In this document: piece by piece, positions 44,394 to 53,122 of the stretch | Layout of the letters: each line of letters starts with the position of its first letter | How positions within the stretch are numbered: position 1 is the stretch's first letter | Source: DASQZT01 sp963728965 | Lineage (GTDB): Bacteria > Acidobacteriota > Terriglobia > Bryobacterales > Bryobacteraceae | Direction: 5' to 3' | Length of the DNA: 64,000 bases | NCBI GenBank assembly: GCA_963728965.1 | Contig: CAVSMH010000002.1 | Location: forward strand, 558,001 to 622,000 | Notes under the pieces: generated by a model | What the model was told of the DNA's origin: nothing | What the model saw: only the letters and a program-made list of their open reading frames with translations | The model's database searches: none | Position numbers and translations under genes: made by a program

Positions 44394-47300
44394 CTACTCA
44401 AACCAGGCAAACGCCGGCTTATAGGTGCCGTCCGGCTGCTTGACCGAGTTTTCATAGTCGAACCTCACTTTAGAGTAGCCACTGCGTGCCGCCATCTTGC
44501 CGGTAAACGTCTGCGCCGCCGCTTCCTCGGGAGTGAATCCTTTCTTGATCAGGTCGTTGAAAGTCGCGAGATTGTCGCCTTCGTACCAGAGTCCGCGCAC
44601 ACCCTTGAAGCCGATACCGTCGGCCTGGAACTTGTCGAGGATGGCCTTGAATACCTCACCACCGCGAACGGTGCTCTTCAAGCCTTTGGTGTAGATGGCC
44701 AGCTCCACGTAGCCATCGGCGCCAATGTCGCCCATACCAAGCATTTCGCCGGTCTCGGTGTCGGTTACGGTAACCGTATTTCCCTTGCGCTCCACCAGGA
44801 TGCGTGGACGGACCGGAACCGGCTCCTCCTTGTTTTCATCCGGCGGCTTCTTGGATGGGTCTTCCTCCACCGGCTCCTGTTTGGGACCACCGGGTTTGGG
44901 TTTCGGGGTGGGCTCCTCCTCCGGAGGCGCAAACTTGGGCAAGAACTTGGCGAGCCAGGCGAACAGTCCTGCCAGGGCCATGTTGGCGAGAAGGCCCTCG
45001 TCCCATGGTCTGCCGCTGATGAGGTTGCTGATGATGGTCACGACGCCAGCTGTTAACGACATTCCGGCGATGAAACCCAGGCTTCCCACGCCGAAACCGA
45101 GGGCCAACAAGCCCACCGCGGCAAGCGCGAAAACGGCGCCGGCCCCCGCGCCGAGCAGGACATTGCGGATCAGATTCTCGTGCCATGGCCGCCCATGGTA
45201 CAGGTTGCTGACAATGGTGCCGAGCCCCACCGAGATGGCGCCGATGGCGGCGCCAATCGCAACGATGGCGAGCAGTCCCAACTCTTCAGGCAAAAAGAAA
45301 ATGGCCAGCGCCACGAGGACGATGCCAACGAGAAGGGTCACCCAGAACCCGGGGTCGGAAATCATATCGACGAAGTTGTCCCACTGCCGCCGCAGCCAGC
45401 TCTTGTCGGCTTCCGCCTCGACTCGCGCCTGGGCGGTGCCGATGCGGTCCGGAAGCGTATTGACGGGGTCGCGGACGTCGTCGAGAGCCTTGGCGGTCTG
45501 TTTGTCGAGCCCTTCGCGATAGTCCCCCAATCCTTTGCCATAGGCCTGGTCCAGACTGACGAGCTGGGTGTCGATGCCGGCCCCGATGTCTTGCAACATG
45601 CCATCGCCGCCGGCCTTGGTCTGAGTGACCGCGTTTTCGAATTGCGTGCCGACTGTAGCGGTCTGGGTGCCGATGGTGTCGCTCGTGGCTGCGGTCATGC
45701 CGCCGAGATGATTGGCCACGGTCGGGGCGGCGTTCTCGATCATACCCACCGTGCTGCCCCCGGATTCGGCGATCTGGTCGCGGATCCCGAGCGATGTCCG
45801 ATCCACCTGGTCATACAACGGACGATAGGAGCCGGCGACCGATGCGGTGATGGTACCGGCTACCGACGGCGCCTGTTTGGCGTCCAGATCGCGGTCTTCG
45901 AGTTGCTTGCTCAGAGAGCTCAGTTGATCGTCGCCCACCTTCGCCGCCTTGCGCCCGGCGGTATCGAGCGATGCGGCAGCGTGCCGGCCAAGAGTGGTCA
46001 ATTCGCGGGTATGGCGGCTCACCTGCGCGTGCAGTTCCGTAACCGCTTGGTGCTCGGAGCCGGCCAGGGAGGCGCCGAGTTCGGCATCGGTGGCAGAGAG
46101 TGCATGGGTGGCCTGGGTGACGCCTTGGGTCAGCGCGGTTGCGGTTTGTTCATGAACCGTGCCGATCTGGACCACGACTTCCGGCAGGGCGAGTTCGATT
46201 TGCAGGGAGGCGTTGGCCGCCTCCTCGTAGTAGGAGCGGGCGACATCGGGTCCGTTGGCGCGGAGATCCGGAAGAAAGTCGTCCACTGCATCGCGGACTT
46301 TGCTCTCGGTATCGGCGGCGAGGTCGCGGGCGGCCTTGGCCTTGGCTTCGGCGATTTCGGGCTTTGAGCCTCCGGCGGCAGCGCGCTCCTCTCCCACCCG
46401 CCGGGCTGCGGCGATTTGCGCCTCTAGTTGGCCGGACGCTTGTGTGGCCGACTCGTCGGCCGCCTGGATGACTTTCTGGCCGTAGCTGTCGCCCATGTCG
46501 ATCGCGCGTTGGGAGCCGCCACTGAACGTCGCGGCTGCCTGTGCAATGGCGGTGCCGTGCCATTCCGCCAGCGCGGCTTGCTCGGTCTGTGCTTTGGTTT
46601 CGAGCTCGGTCTGGGCGGAAGTAACGGTGCGGTTCACGCGCGCGTGGGCGGCTGCAAACTCGGCCTGGATCTGCCGCGCCTGGCGGGCACCGGCCGCGTA
46701 CAGGGTGCCTTGCTGTTGGGCGACTTCACCATGCACCAGGTCCGTGGCGCGCTGGACCGAGTCCACCAAACCCCGGCGGCCTTCCTGGGCGGAGTGGACG
46801 ATGGCGTCGCCCACGGTACGAGCCCCTTCGGAGCGTACGGGAGGGATCACAACCTCGGACCTGGCCCAGGCGAGCGTGGGCGGCGTCGGACCGGGAAGGG
46901 CCGGCATCGACGCTGGAAATCCAGCTTCCGCTGCGGAACGCGGAGCGGCCCGTCGACGCGGGGCGGGTGCCCGTGATTGCCGTACGGCACGCCCGGCGCG
47001 CTGCTTGCCGGCCGCTCGATGTGCGGCCGCGGCCCCCACACCCGGCTTGCGCATCGTGGCACGCGGGGGCGCAGCCTGCCGGCCACGTTCCTTGGTCCCA
47101 TCCGCCGCAGCGGCGCGCTGCGTTCGGCCGCCGTCGCGCGCCGGAGCCGTGCCGGCCTCTGCCCCGCCCTCCGCCACAGGAACCGGGCCCTTGCCCACCG
47201 AAGACGGCTGCGATCCCACAAGATGCCCCACGCGGGTGTTGCCAACCGAACGCTGCATGGCTGCGCTCATGCGCGCGCGACTCGAAGCGCCGGTATCGGA

Positions 47301-47480
47301 AGAGCCTAGCATGGCTGACGCGCGCGCCTCCCTCGGCATGCCGTTGGACGGCGGCATCGCTGCGCGCGCCGCCGGGCGCGCCGGGAGGCGGGCGACACGC
47401 CGGTCTTCGGGTTCACGCTCCTGCTCCAGAGCGGCGTCCGGTGTGTTCTCGGTCTCTTTGGGAACTTGGACCTTGGTCAC
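44394..47480 (-). CDS. giant eCIS-associated protein B: leader motif, coiled coil, hydrophobic domain, variable C-terminus
   Basis: A 1,028-residue paralogue of protein A with a GTG start. Its GTGA overlaps the stop of the AAA+ ATPase gene, with GGAG 6 bases upstream. The N-terminus is disordered and basic; MQRSVGN lies at 75-81. The DUF4157 remnant seen in protein A is absent: a long Arg/Ala/Pro linker (about 90-200) replaces it. Residues about 207-715 are coiled coil and 720-848 the hydrophobic domain with two GRPW(H/D)E motifs. A proline/glutamate linker (849-890) precedes a unique 138-residue C-terminus, which includes FNDLIKKGFTPEEAAAQTFT near 976-995 and a short C-terminal strand AFAWFE. 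No cysteine is seen. Such tip domains resemble polymorphic-toxin C-termini, but I do not recognise an enzyme. No immunity-like gene follows; the FGE-like gene does. Confidence 0.8.
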   Translation of the reverse strand: MTKVQVPKETENTPDAALEQEREPEDRRVARLPARPAARAAMPPSNGMPREARASAMLGSSDTGASSRARMSAAMQRSVGNTRVGHLVGSQPSSVGKGPVPVAEGGAEAGTAPARDGGRTQRAAAADGTKERGRQAAPPRATMRKPGVGAAAAHRAAGKQRAGRAVRQSRAPAPRRRAAPRSAAEAGFPASMPALPGPTPPTLAWARSEVVIPPVRSEGARTVGDAIVHSAQEGRRGLVDSVQRATDLVHGEVAQQQGTLYAAGARQARQIQAEFAAAHARVNRTVTSAQTELETKAQTEQAALAEWHGTAIAQAAATFSGGSQRAIDMGDSYGQKVIQAADESATQASGQLEAQIAAARRVGEERAAAGGSKPEIAEAKAKAARDLAADTESKVRDAVDDFLPDLRANGPDVARSYYEEAANASLQIELALPEVVVQIGTVHEQTATALTQGVTQATHALSATDAELGASLAGSEHQAVTELHAQVSRHTRELTTLGRHAAASLDTAGRKAAKVGDDQLSSLSKQLEDRDLDAKQAPSVAGTITASVAGSYRPLYDQVDRTSLGIRDQIAESGGSTVGMIENAAPTVANHLGGMTAATSDTIGTQTATVGTQFENAVTQTKAGGDGMLQDIGAGIDTQLVSLDQAYGKGLGDYREGLDKQTAKALDDVRDPVNTLPDRIGTAQARVEAEADKSWLRRQWDNFVDMISDPGFWVTLLVGIVLVALAIFFLPEELGLLAIVAIGAAIGAISVGLGTIVSNLYHGRPWHENLIRNVLLGAGAGAVFALAAVGLLALGFGVGSLGFIAGMSLTAGVVTIISNLISGRPWDEGLLANMALAGLFAWLAKFLPKFAPPEEEPTPKPKPGGPKQEPVEEDPSKKPPDENKEEPVPVRPRILVERKGNTVTVTDTETGEMLGMGDIGADGYVELAIYTKGLKSTVRGGEVFKAILDKFQADGIGFKGVRGLWYEGDNLATFNDLIKKGFTPEEAAAQTFTGKMAARSGYSKVRFDYENSVKQPDGTYKPAFAWFE
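44937..46862 (-). repeat. paralogous block, copy 2 (protein B codons about 207-848)
   Basis: Partner of 40738-42660. The two copies flank the FGE-like and 103-residue genes in direct orientation, so recombination between them would delete those genes and fuse the N-terminus of protein B to the C-terminus of protein A. Confidence 0.75.
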
Positions 47481-49723
47481 AGCAGCTCCCGCTCTATCCA
47501 GGAATAGTATTCGGCTTCGAATTCGCCTTTGGTAATCGGCTTACCGAGCTTCTGATACTCGCGGGCCATACCGAGCACCAGATGGCGCAAAGTGATGACG
47601 GGCTTCTCGTCGCCCGCATCGGCAATGGCGCGGAAAGCCGCATCCAGAACGACATTGCGGATGCTGCCGCCAGGGAGTCGGAAGCGCTCGGCGAGCGCGC
47701 GGATGTCCTCGTCGGAAGGATGTTCCACGCCGGCGGGGAACGTGCCGGTCCAGATGCGCGCGCGGAGTGCGGCATCGGGGCTTGGGAAATCCACGATGAT
47801 GTGGATGCGGCGGAGAAACGCTTCATCGATATTCTGGCGCAGGTTGGACGCGAGCACGACCACCCCCGTGTACTCCTCCACCCGTTGCAGAAGGAAGTTG
47901 ACTTCGATATTGGCCCAGCGGTCCTTGGCCTCTTTCACGTCGCCGCGTTTGCCGAAAAGCGCGTCGGCTTCATCGAAGAAGATGATGGCGTTGGAGTCCT
48001 CGGCCTCTGCAAAGACACGGTTGAGGTTCTTTTCGGTCTCGCCAATGTACTTGCTGACCACTTCGGAGAGATCCACCTTGTAGAGATCGACTCCCTGCTC
48101 GCGGGCGAGGAGTTCCGCGGCCATGGTTTTGCCGGTACCGGAGGCGCCGGTGAACATGGCGATCAGTCCATTGCCGAGTGTGAGCCAGCGTTCGAAGCCC
48201 ATGCCACCGTAGACGCGGTTGCGGTTGCGGATGCGGAAGCGCAGTTCATCGAGCTGAAGGCGGCTGGGCCTGGGCAGCACGAGGTCGTTGAAATCGAGCG
48301 AGGTACGAGGCTCGATGCGGCGGGCAAACGTGACCAGGTTCCGCCCGGACTGGCGGCGGCAGGCTTCGAAGAGGTCGGCGCCGCCGAAGACGGGAGTTTC
48401 GGGATTGCGCGCGAGAGCGAGGCCGCGCGCGGTGGACAGGGCGTCGAGCACTTGGCCCGCGGTGAGCTGAAATCCGTTCGCGAGAGACTCGGCAACGGCG
48501 GCGCGGTTGGGCAGGCCTTCCGGAAGCGACCGTTCCCAGAGCGCGTAGCGCACGGAGTAGGCCGGCATGGGGAGATCGAAATGGAGGAATGGCACCTCGC
48601 GAAAATACACGGCCGGAACCCAGGCCTCGGTGCTCCCGAAAAAGCTGGTGCCTGGGAAGTTCTCGGCGGCAGTCATCAGGGCGGCCAGGCGCTGCGACTG
48701 TTCCGGGACAACCAGGAGCTCGAATCCGGTCCAGTAAACGGCCGAATTCTGGAGGCGCGCTTCGCGATAGACGAGATCGACGAGCCGCTCCCAACCGAGC
48801 GACGAGCGCAACGCCACCGGGAGTTCGGCGATCAGCAACGCGGAGACGTCGCTGACGACTGCCTGGGCGGCAAAGAGTCGGCCGCTGCCATAGGGGCCGT
48901 GAAACAGAATGCCCGCTGGACCTGAATGGCGATGGACTGCCCACCACGCGGCGAGCGCCTGCAGCCGGGACTTGCGCTCGGCGTCGATGATCATTTCGTC
49001 CCAAGCCACGTTGCGGGCAGAAACGGAGGCGATGTGTTTCAGGGCGCCATCAACCTGATCGTTGCCGAGCAGCCACGCGGCAATGCGATCGTCCACTCGG
49101 ACGGCGCGCAGCGGGAGCGGCTCTTCGAACTGGCCGTCGAGGGGCGCCAGAAGGCGGTGGACCAATAGCGGGGCGCCGGGTTCGAACAGGTGCCGGTTGG
49201 CATCGGAACCCGATTCGGGGCTGAGGATCTGGAGGACCAGCTCGATCGAGGGGCGCGTGCGGGAGGCGTCGTCCTGTAGATACCCAAAGAGGCGGCGATA
49301 CCGCGCGTCCAGCTCGGGCAGCAGGCAGACCAGCAGAATGTCCTTTTCCGCCCCCGAAAGGCCGAACCGAACCGGCAGTTCCTGGAGACGCAGCAGGAGG
49401 TCGCCCGGGCTGGCGCTGAGGCGATTGGCGATGGTGCGGGCGAGGCTCTCGGCCTCATACCAATGGCGGAGGAGTTCGGGCTCGGACTGCGGGTTTAGCG
49501 CACCGGGCGGCGAGAAGGAGGATTGGAGATAAGCGTCGATTTCGGCATCGCTCACGTGGACCATACCCCACAGGTGCTCCGGCTTGTACTTACCGATCGT
49601 CGAGCGCCAGCGCACGGTATAGGCGCGCACCAGGAGGTCGATGCGGCGTAGCTCGTCCCAAAGGTGTTCTTCGCTGGTGGCGTAGCCTTGCGGTAATTTT
49701 TCCACGATGCCGTAAGGGTTCAT
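47477..49723 (-). CDS. AAA+ ATPase of the contractile injection system (Afp15-like)
   Basis: A 748-residue ATPase. I start at ATG 49723, whose ATGA overlaps the tape-measure stop; the longer frame has no support. The N-terminal ~250 residues are a helical domain. A first AAA fold (about 255-430) has a decayed Walker A, HGPYGSGRL (275-283), lacking the lysine and threonine. The second AAA module is intact: Walker A TGASGTGKT (525-533), Walker B AIIFFDEAD (579-587), sensor/arginine run AFLRRIH (635-641) and a C-terminal helical lid. Afp15-type ATPases are found in nearly all eCIS clusters and are thought to act in assembly or maturation of the particle. The gene sits between the tape measure and the payload genes, as in Afp/PVC operons. 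Confidence 0.9.
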   Translation of the reverse strand: MNPYGIVEKLPQGYATSEEHLWDELRRIDLLVRAYTVRWRSTIGKYKPEHLWGMVHVSDAEIDAYLQSSFSPPGALNPQSEPELLRHWYEAESLARTIANRLSASPGDLLLRLQELPVRFGLSGAEKDILLVCLLPELDARYRRLFGYLQDDASRTRPSIELVLQILSPESGSDANRHLFEPGAPLLVHRLLAPLDGQFEEPLPLRAVRVDDRIAAWLLGNDQVDGALKHIASVSARNVAWDEMIIDAERKSRLQALAAWWAVHRHSGPAGILFHGPYGSGRLFAAQAVVSDVSALLIAELPVALRSSLGWERLVDLVYREARLQNSAVYWTGFELLVVPEQSQRLAALMTAAENFPGTSFFGSTEAWVPAVYFREVPFLHFDLPMPAYSVRYALWERSLPEGLPNRAAVAESLANGFQLTAGQVLDALSTARGLALARNPETPVFGGADLFEACRRQSGRNLVTFARRIEPRTSLDFNDLVLPRPSRLQLDELRFRIRNRNRVYGGMGFERWLTLGNGLIAMFTGASGTGKTMAAELLAREQGVDLYKVDLSEVVSKYIGETEKNLNRVFAEAEDSNAIIFFDEADALFGKRGDVKEAKDRWANIEVNFLLQRVEEYTGVVVLASNLRQNIDEAFLRRIHIIVDFPSPDAALRARIWTGTFPAGVEHPSDEDIRALAERFRLPGGSIRNVVLDAAFRAIADAGDEKPVITLRHLVLGMAREYQKLGKPITKGEFEAEYYSWIERELL

Positions 49724-51753
49724 AAGTGGGTCGCTCCCGGTTCGGGCCGGCCGCGGCTCCGCTGAAAGCTCACCCCGACGGGGACCAGGCCCGGAGTGAG
49801 AGGGATCGGGTCGAAGTAGCCGGCCATCTCGAGGACGATGTCGAACGGAGAGGGTGCGAGCCGCACCGTTACGTGAGTGTCGCGCCAAACCAGTACACCG
49901 GGACGACGGATGAAGTTCTTCAGGAGAAACGGAACGGTGGAATCGGCGAAGCCGCGCAGCCAGCGGGCCCAGGCGCGGAGCACACAGCAGGCGGTACGCG
50001 CCACGGCGGGGTCGGTTTCGGGAAGTTCGAGCGCACCGGCTGTGAGAGACGCGAGCGCGTCGGCCCGAGGCTCCTCGTCATAGTTCGGAATGCGCTGCGA
50101 TTGCATGATCTGGAACAGCGCAAATTGAAAGCGTTCATGGTCGGCGGGCATTACCGCGGACCAGGCCTGACGGAGTTCGGGAATCGTGCCTTCCCACCCG
50201 GAGAAAAGAGCGATTGCCGGATCGAGCGCGCCGTTGCGCCATACCGCGCCGCCGGCGAAACGCATGGCGAGCGCGGCGAGCAGAGGCGGCACCGCGAAGC
50301 CGGCCGCGTAACACGCCGCCGAGAGCCGGATTCCCAGGACGCCCCGAAGCAGCAGAAACAGGCCGGCGCATGCGGTCTGGATCTCGTCGGCGCATTGGAG
50401 CGCATCGGCGGATTCGCCGGACGCGAGTCGGGTGACGGCCTCGAGGGCCGGGCGGCCGGCATCGGCAATGAACTGCAAGGCAGCGGCAGTTTGCGCCGGG
50501 GCGGCGGCAGGCAGAGTACGCAGGGCGGCAGGAACATCGCCGCGCAGCATGTGGCGGCAGGCTTCGGCGGGCGATTGGCCCTGGGCGAGCGCGGCGGCGG
50601 CCGCGAGAACCCGCTCGATCACGGGGGGAGCGATCTCCACGCCGGCCCACTCGGGATGCGCGGCAATCAGGAGAGCATAGAGGCGGATGCGCGTTTCGGG
50701 AGCGGCGAGGGAATCCGGAGCGGGCCGGAAATCCCCGAGCAGCGCGACCAGGTGTTCGAGCAGTGCGGCCTGTCGTGGTGTGGTGCGGCGCCGCACGGGG
50801 TGGACCATGGGCTGGGGTATGGGTTCTCCGCGACTCCCACCGGGCGCCTCCGGGATTGCAGGATGGGAAACGCCGTGTTCGATGCCGAGCGCCGACGCCA
50901 GGGTTTCGATATCGAGCCAGTCCATCCCGGCCAGGGCTTCGCGAAAAGGTACGCGCGACGACGTGGCGGCAACAGCCAGGCCGCGTTCGCAGAACCAGCG
51001 GAGAACCGAGGCCACGATGGCGGTGAGAGCGGTGCGGTTGCCCCAGTCGGCGACAGGGCTGTAGGTGGCGCTCCAACGCTGAAAGCAATGGCGGCGATCG
51101 GGTGGTGTGCCGGTCCAGGTGCCCAGACGCTCCGCAATCTCGAACGCGGCGGTAAACAACGGCTGGAGTGAATCGGCGGCGCTGAGCGTGCCGAACTGTT
51201 GAGACCAAAGTGCCTCGAGGCCGGTCCGGGGAAGCACGGCCAGAACCCCGTTCAAGGCGCCGCGGCGATGAAGGGCCGCCAGTACCTGGGGCAGAGACTC
51301 CCGCTCTCCGGAGAGAACGGTGGCCGCAGCGTCGGCGAGAGGGAGGCCGCGGAAACGGAGAAAGGCGCAGTACACCCAGCTGTCCCAAGCTGCGCCGCGG
51401 AGGAGGTCGCCAAGGAAGCTGGCGACGTACTCGGCGCGGTTGGGGAACGTGACGCACTCACCCGTGCCGGCGTTCGCAATGGCGCCGACGATGGCCGCGG
51501 CCAATCGGCGGGCGAGGTGTTCGACGGCTCGACGGTCGGGAACGCCGGCATGGATGCGCAGAAGCGCCGACGATCGGACGCGACGCAGCACGTACACGGT
51601 GGGGTCGCCGGCCATGGCACGATCGAGAAGAGGCTCGATGGCGCCCGGCATCTCGGAGCGCAGCAGGCTATCGAGCCGCGCGGACACGGCGCCCGGCGAC
51701 GATTCGCCGTGGATCCGATACTTGAAACGCGCACGTCCGATGTTGCCATCCAT
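49720..51753 (-). CDS. contractile injection system tape-measure protein (Afp14-like)
   Basis: A 677-residue protein rich in alanine and leucine, mostly helical. The ends identify it: the N-terminus (RARFKYRIHGESSPGAVSAR, then LDSLLRSEMPGAIEPLLDRA) and especially the C-terminal strand cluster RRPGVLVWRDTHVTVRLAPS followed by PFDIVLEMAGYFDPIPLTPG. These resemble the terminal repeats of the CIS tape-measure family seen in Afp14. Family members are loosely conserved in the middle and set the length of the particle sheath and tube. It lies just after the four paralogous genes and before the ATPase, the normal Afp order. Start ATG 51753. The assignment rests on pattern and position. Confidence 0.75.
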   Translation of the reverse strand: MDGNIGRARFKYRIHGESSPGAVSARLDSLLRSEMPGAIEPLLDRAMAGDPTVYVLRRVRSSALLRIHAGVPDRRAVEHLARRLAAAIVGAIANAGTGECVTFPNRAEYVASFLGDLLRGAAWDSWVYCAFLRFRGLPLADAAATVLSGERESLPQVLAALHRRGALNGVLAVLPRTGLEALWSQQFGTLSAADSLQPLFTAAFEIAERLGTWTGTPPDRRHCFQRWSATYSPVADWGNRTALTAIVASVLRWFCERGLAVAATSSRVPFREALAGMDWLDIETLASALGIEHGVSHPAIPEAPGGSRGEPIPQPMVHPVRRRTTPRQAALLEHLVALLGDFRPAPDSLAAPETRIRLYALLIAAHPEWAGVEIAPPVIERVLAAAAALAQGQSPAEACRHMLRGDVPAALRTLPAAAPAQTAAALQFIADAGRPALEAVTRLASGESADALQCADEIQTACAGLFLLLRGVLGIRLSAACYAAGFAVPPLLAALAMRFAGGAVWRNGALDPAIALFSGWEGTIPELRQAWSAVMPADHERFQFALFQIMQSQRIPNYDEEPRADALASLTAGALELPETDPAVARTACCVLRAWARWLRGFADSTVPFLLKNFIRRPGVLVWRDTHVTVRLAPSPFDIVLEMAGYFDPIPLTPGLVPVGVSFQRSRGRPEPGATHL

Positions 51754-51768
51754 GCCACAGCACTCCGG

Positions 51769-53106
51769 TCAGAGCAGGTTGCGGAAGGTATCGGCCGCCT
51801 GCGCGTAGTTCGCTCGCAGGTCGGCGGCGACATGATTGAGGAGGGTCGGGTCCGCTGCCAGCGCGTTGACGATGGTTTGCGCGGTGGGCACGGGTGCCGG
51901 GTTTCTGAAAAACCGTTCGAGCAGCACGCTGGAACTGCCGATGCCGCCCAGCAGGCCCGAGAGTACGAAATCCCGCGCCTCTTTGGTAAGCCCCGTAGAC
52001 ACAAGGTCGGGACAGGAGTTGGGCGCGCTGCCGCGGATCTGGCCATTGACGATGAGGTCGCCCTCTACGGTGACATTGCACTGGTCGTCCACGGTGAAGC
52101 AGGGCATGAACTGTTTCTTGTCGTTGTCGAACGCGCCGATAGCCACGGAGTTCGAGCCGTCCCCGGCTCCGGCAGCCATTTCGATGCGGAGTTCGCGGGC
52201 GCTGGAATCCAGATAGATCTTCCAGGGTTGGGCTGCCTGGTTGGGCTGGACGGGAACCGGGGGAGGGGCCGCGGCCGTCCCTACCACGAATTCGAGCGCG
52301 CCGTTGTTGATGGTCAGGTTGCCGTAAAGTTGGGAATCGCCGCGGAGCGAGATGCCGCCGCCCGTATCGATTTCGAGCGCGGCGAGATCGGCGCTCGGGG
52401 GAACGAAGACACCGAAGCCGGTGAACTGGTTCTTCTTCGTCGAGTCCTGAGGTTTGCCAATCTGCAGGCGGGCCGCGCCGGATGGAGCGATGACGGCTTC
52501 CCCGACGAGCCCGGCGTAAGGACGGTCGGCGGGATTGACGACATAGGTGGGCTGCGCGTCAGTACCGCTGCGGGTAACCTGCCCGAGGAAGACAGGCCAC
52601 GGAGACGACGGGGCGTCCACCGGCGAACGGGTGGCATCGAAGTTATAGTCGGCTTGCGGCACGCCTTTGGGCTGACGGCGATTGGGGTAGGAGAGATCGG
52701 GCTTTTCAAAGCGCACCATGGGCACCTCGGCCGCGCGATACGCGCCGCCGCTGGCGCCGTTACAGCCGGCGTAACCGCCAGGCGCGGGGTCGCTGGTCTG
52801 GCGGGCGTAGACAAGGAAGATATCGAGCACGCTGCCCTTGTCGGAGAACTCCTTGGGGCCAACCTGCCGGCGCGCGGAAAGGATGAGCTCGCGGCCGTAT
52901 CCATCGATGGCGAAGCCGGACTGGACGAACAGGCTGCCATCGGGATCGACTACGATATCGAGGCCCCGCACGATGCCCCAGGTGTGGTGGGCGATGTAAT
53001 GGCGCCGTCGCATGGCGACGTGGTAGGCCTGCTCGTCGGTAAAGTCCCGGGCACGCAGGAACTGCTTCTGGAAGTACTGAACGCGGCCGATGCCAGTGGT
53101 GTTCAT
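51769..53106 (-). CDS. eCIS paralogue 1 of 4 (HTWGIVRGL family), probable baseplate or fibre protein
   Basis: A 445-residue protein. The start is ATG 53106 with AAGGAGC upstream. The N-terminal ~110 residues define a family of four here: VQYFQKQFLRARDFTDEQAY (9-28), then an RRRHYIAHHTWGIVRGL helix-strand and FAIDGYGRELILSAR. After it comes a beta-rich middle: PWPVFLGQVTR, and GGGISLRGDSQLYGNLTINN, a repeated strand-turn pattern typical of trimeric fibre folds. A helical tail (last ~70 residues, LLNHVAADLRANYAQAADTF) follows. It is probably an external structural protein of the particle, such as a collar or receptor-binding fibre. No named gene was recognised. It lies between the tape measure and paralogue 2. 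Confidence 0.7.
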   Translation of the reverse strand: MNTTGIGRVQYFQKQFLRARDFTDEQAYHVAMRRRHYIAHHTWGIVRGLDIVVDPDGSLFVQSGFAIDGYGRELILSARRQVGPKEFSDKGSVLDIFLVYARQTSDPAPGGYAGCNGASGGAYRAAEVPMVRFEKPDLSYPNRRQPKGVPQADYNFDATRSPVDAPSSPWPVFLGQVTRSGTDAQPTYVVNPADRPYAGLVGEAVIAPSGAARLQIGKPQDSTKKNQFTGFGVFVPPSADLAALEIDTGGGISLRGDSQLYGNLTINNGALEFVVGTAAAPPPVPVQPNQAAQPWKIYLDSSARELRIEMAAGAGDGSNSVAIGAFDNDKKQFMPCFTVDDQCNVTVEGDLIVNGQIRGSAPNSCPDLVSTGLTKEARDFVLSGLLGGIGSSSVLLERFFRNPAPVPTAQTIVNALAADPTLLNHVAADLRANYAQAADTFRNLL

Positions 53107-53122
53107 AAGGGCACGCTCCTTT

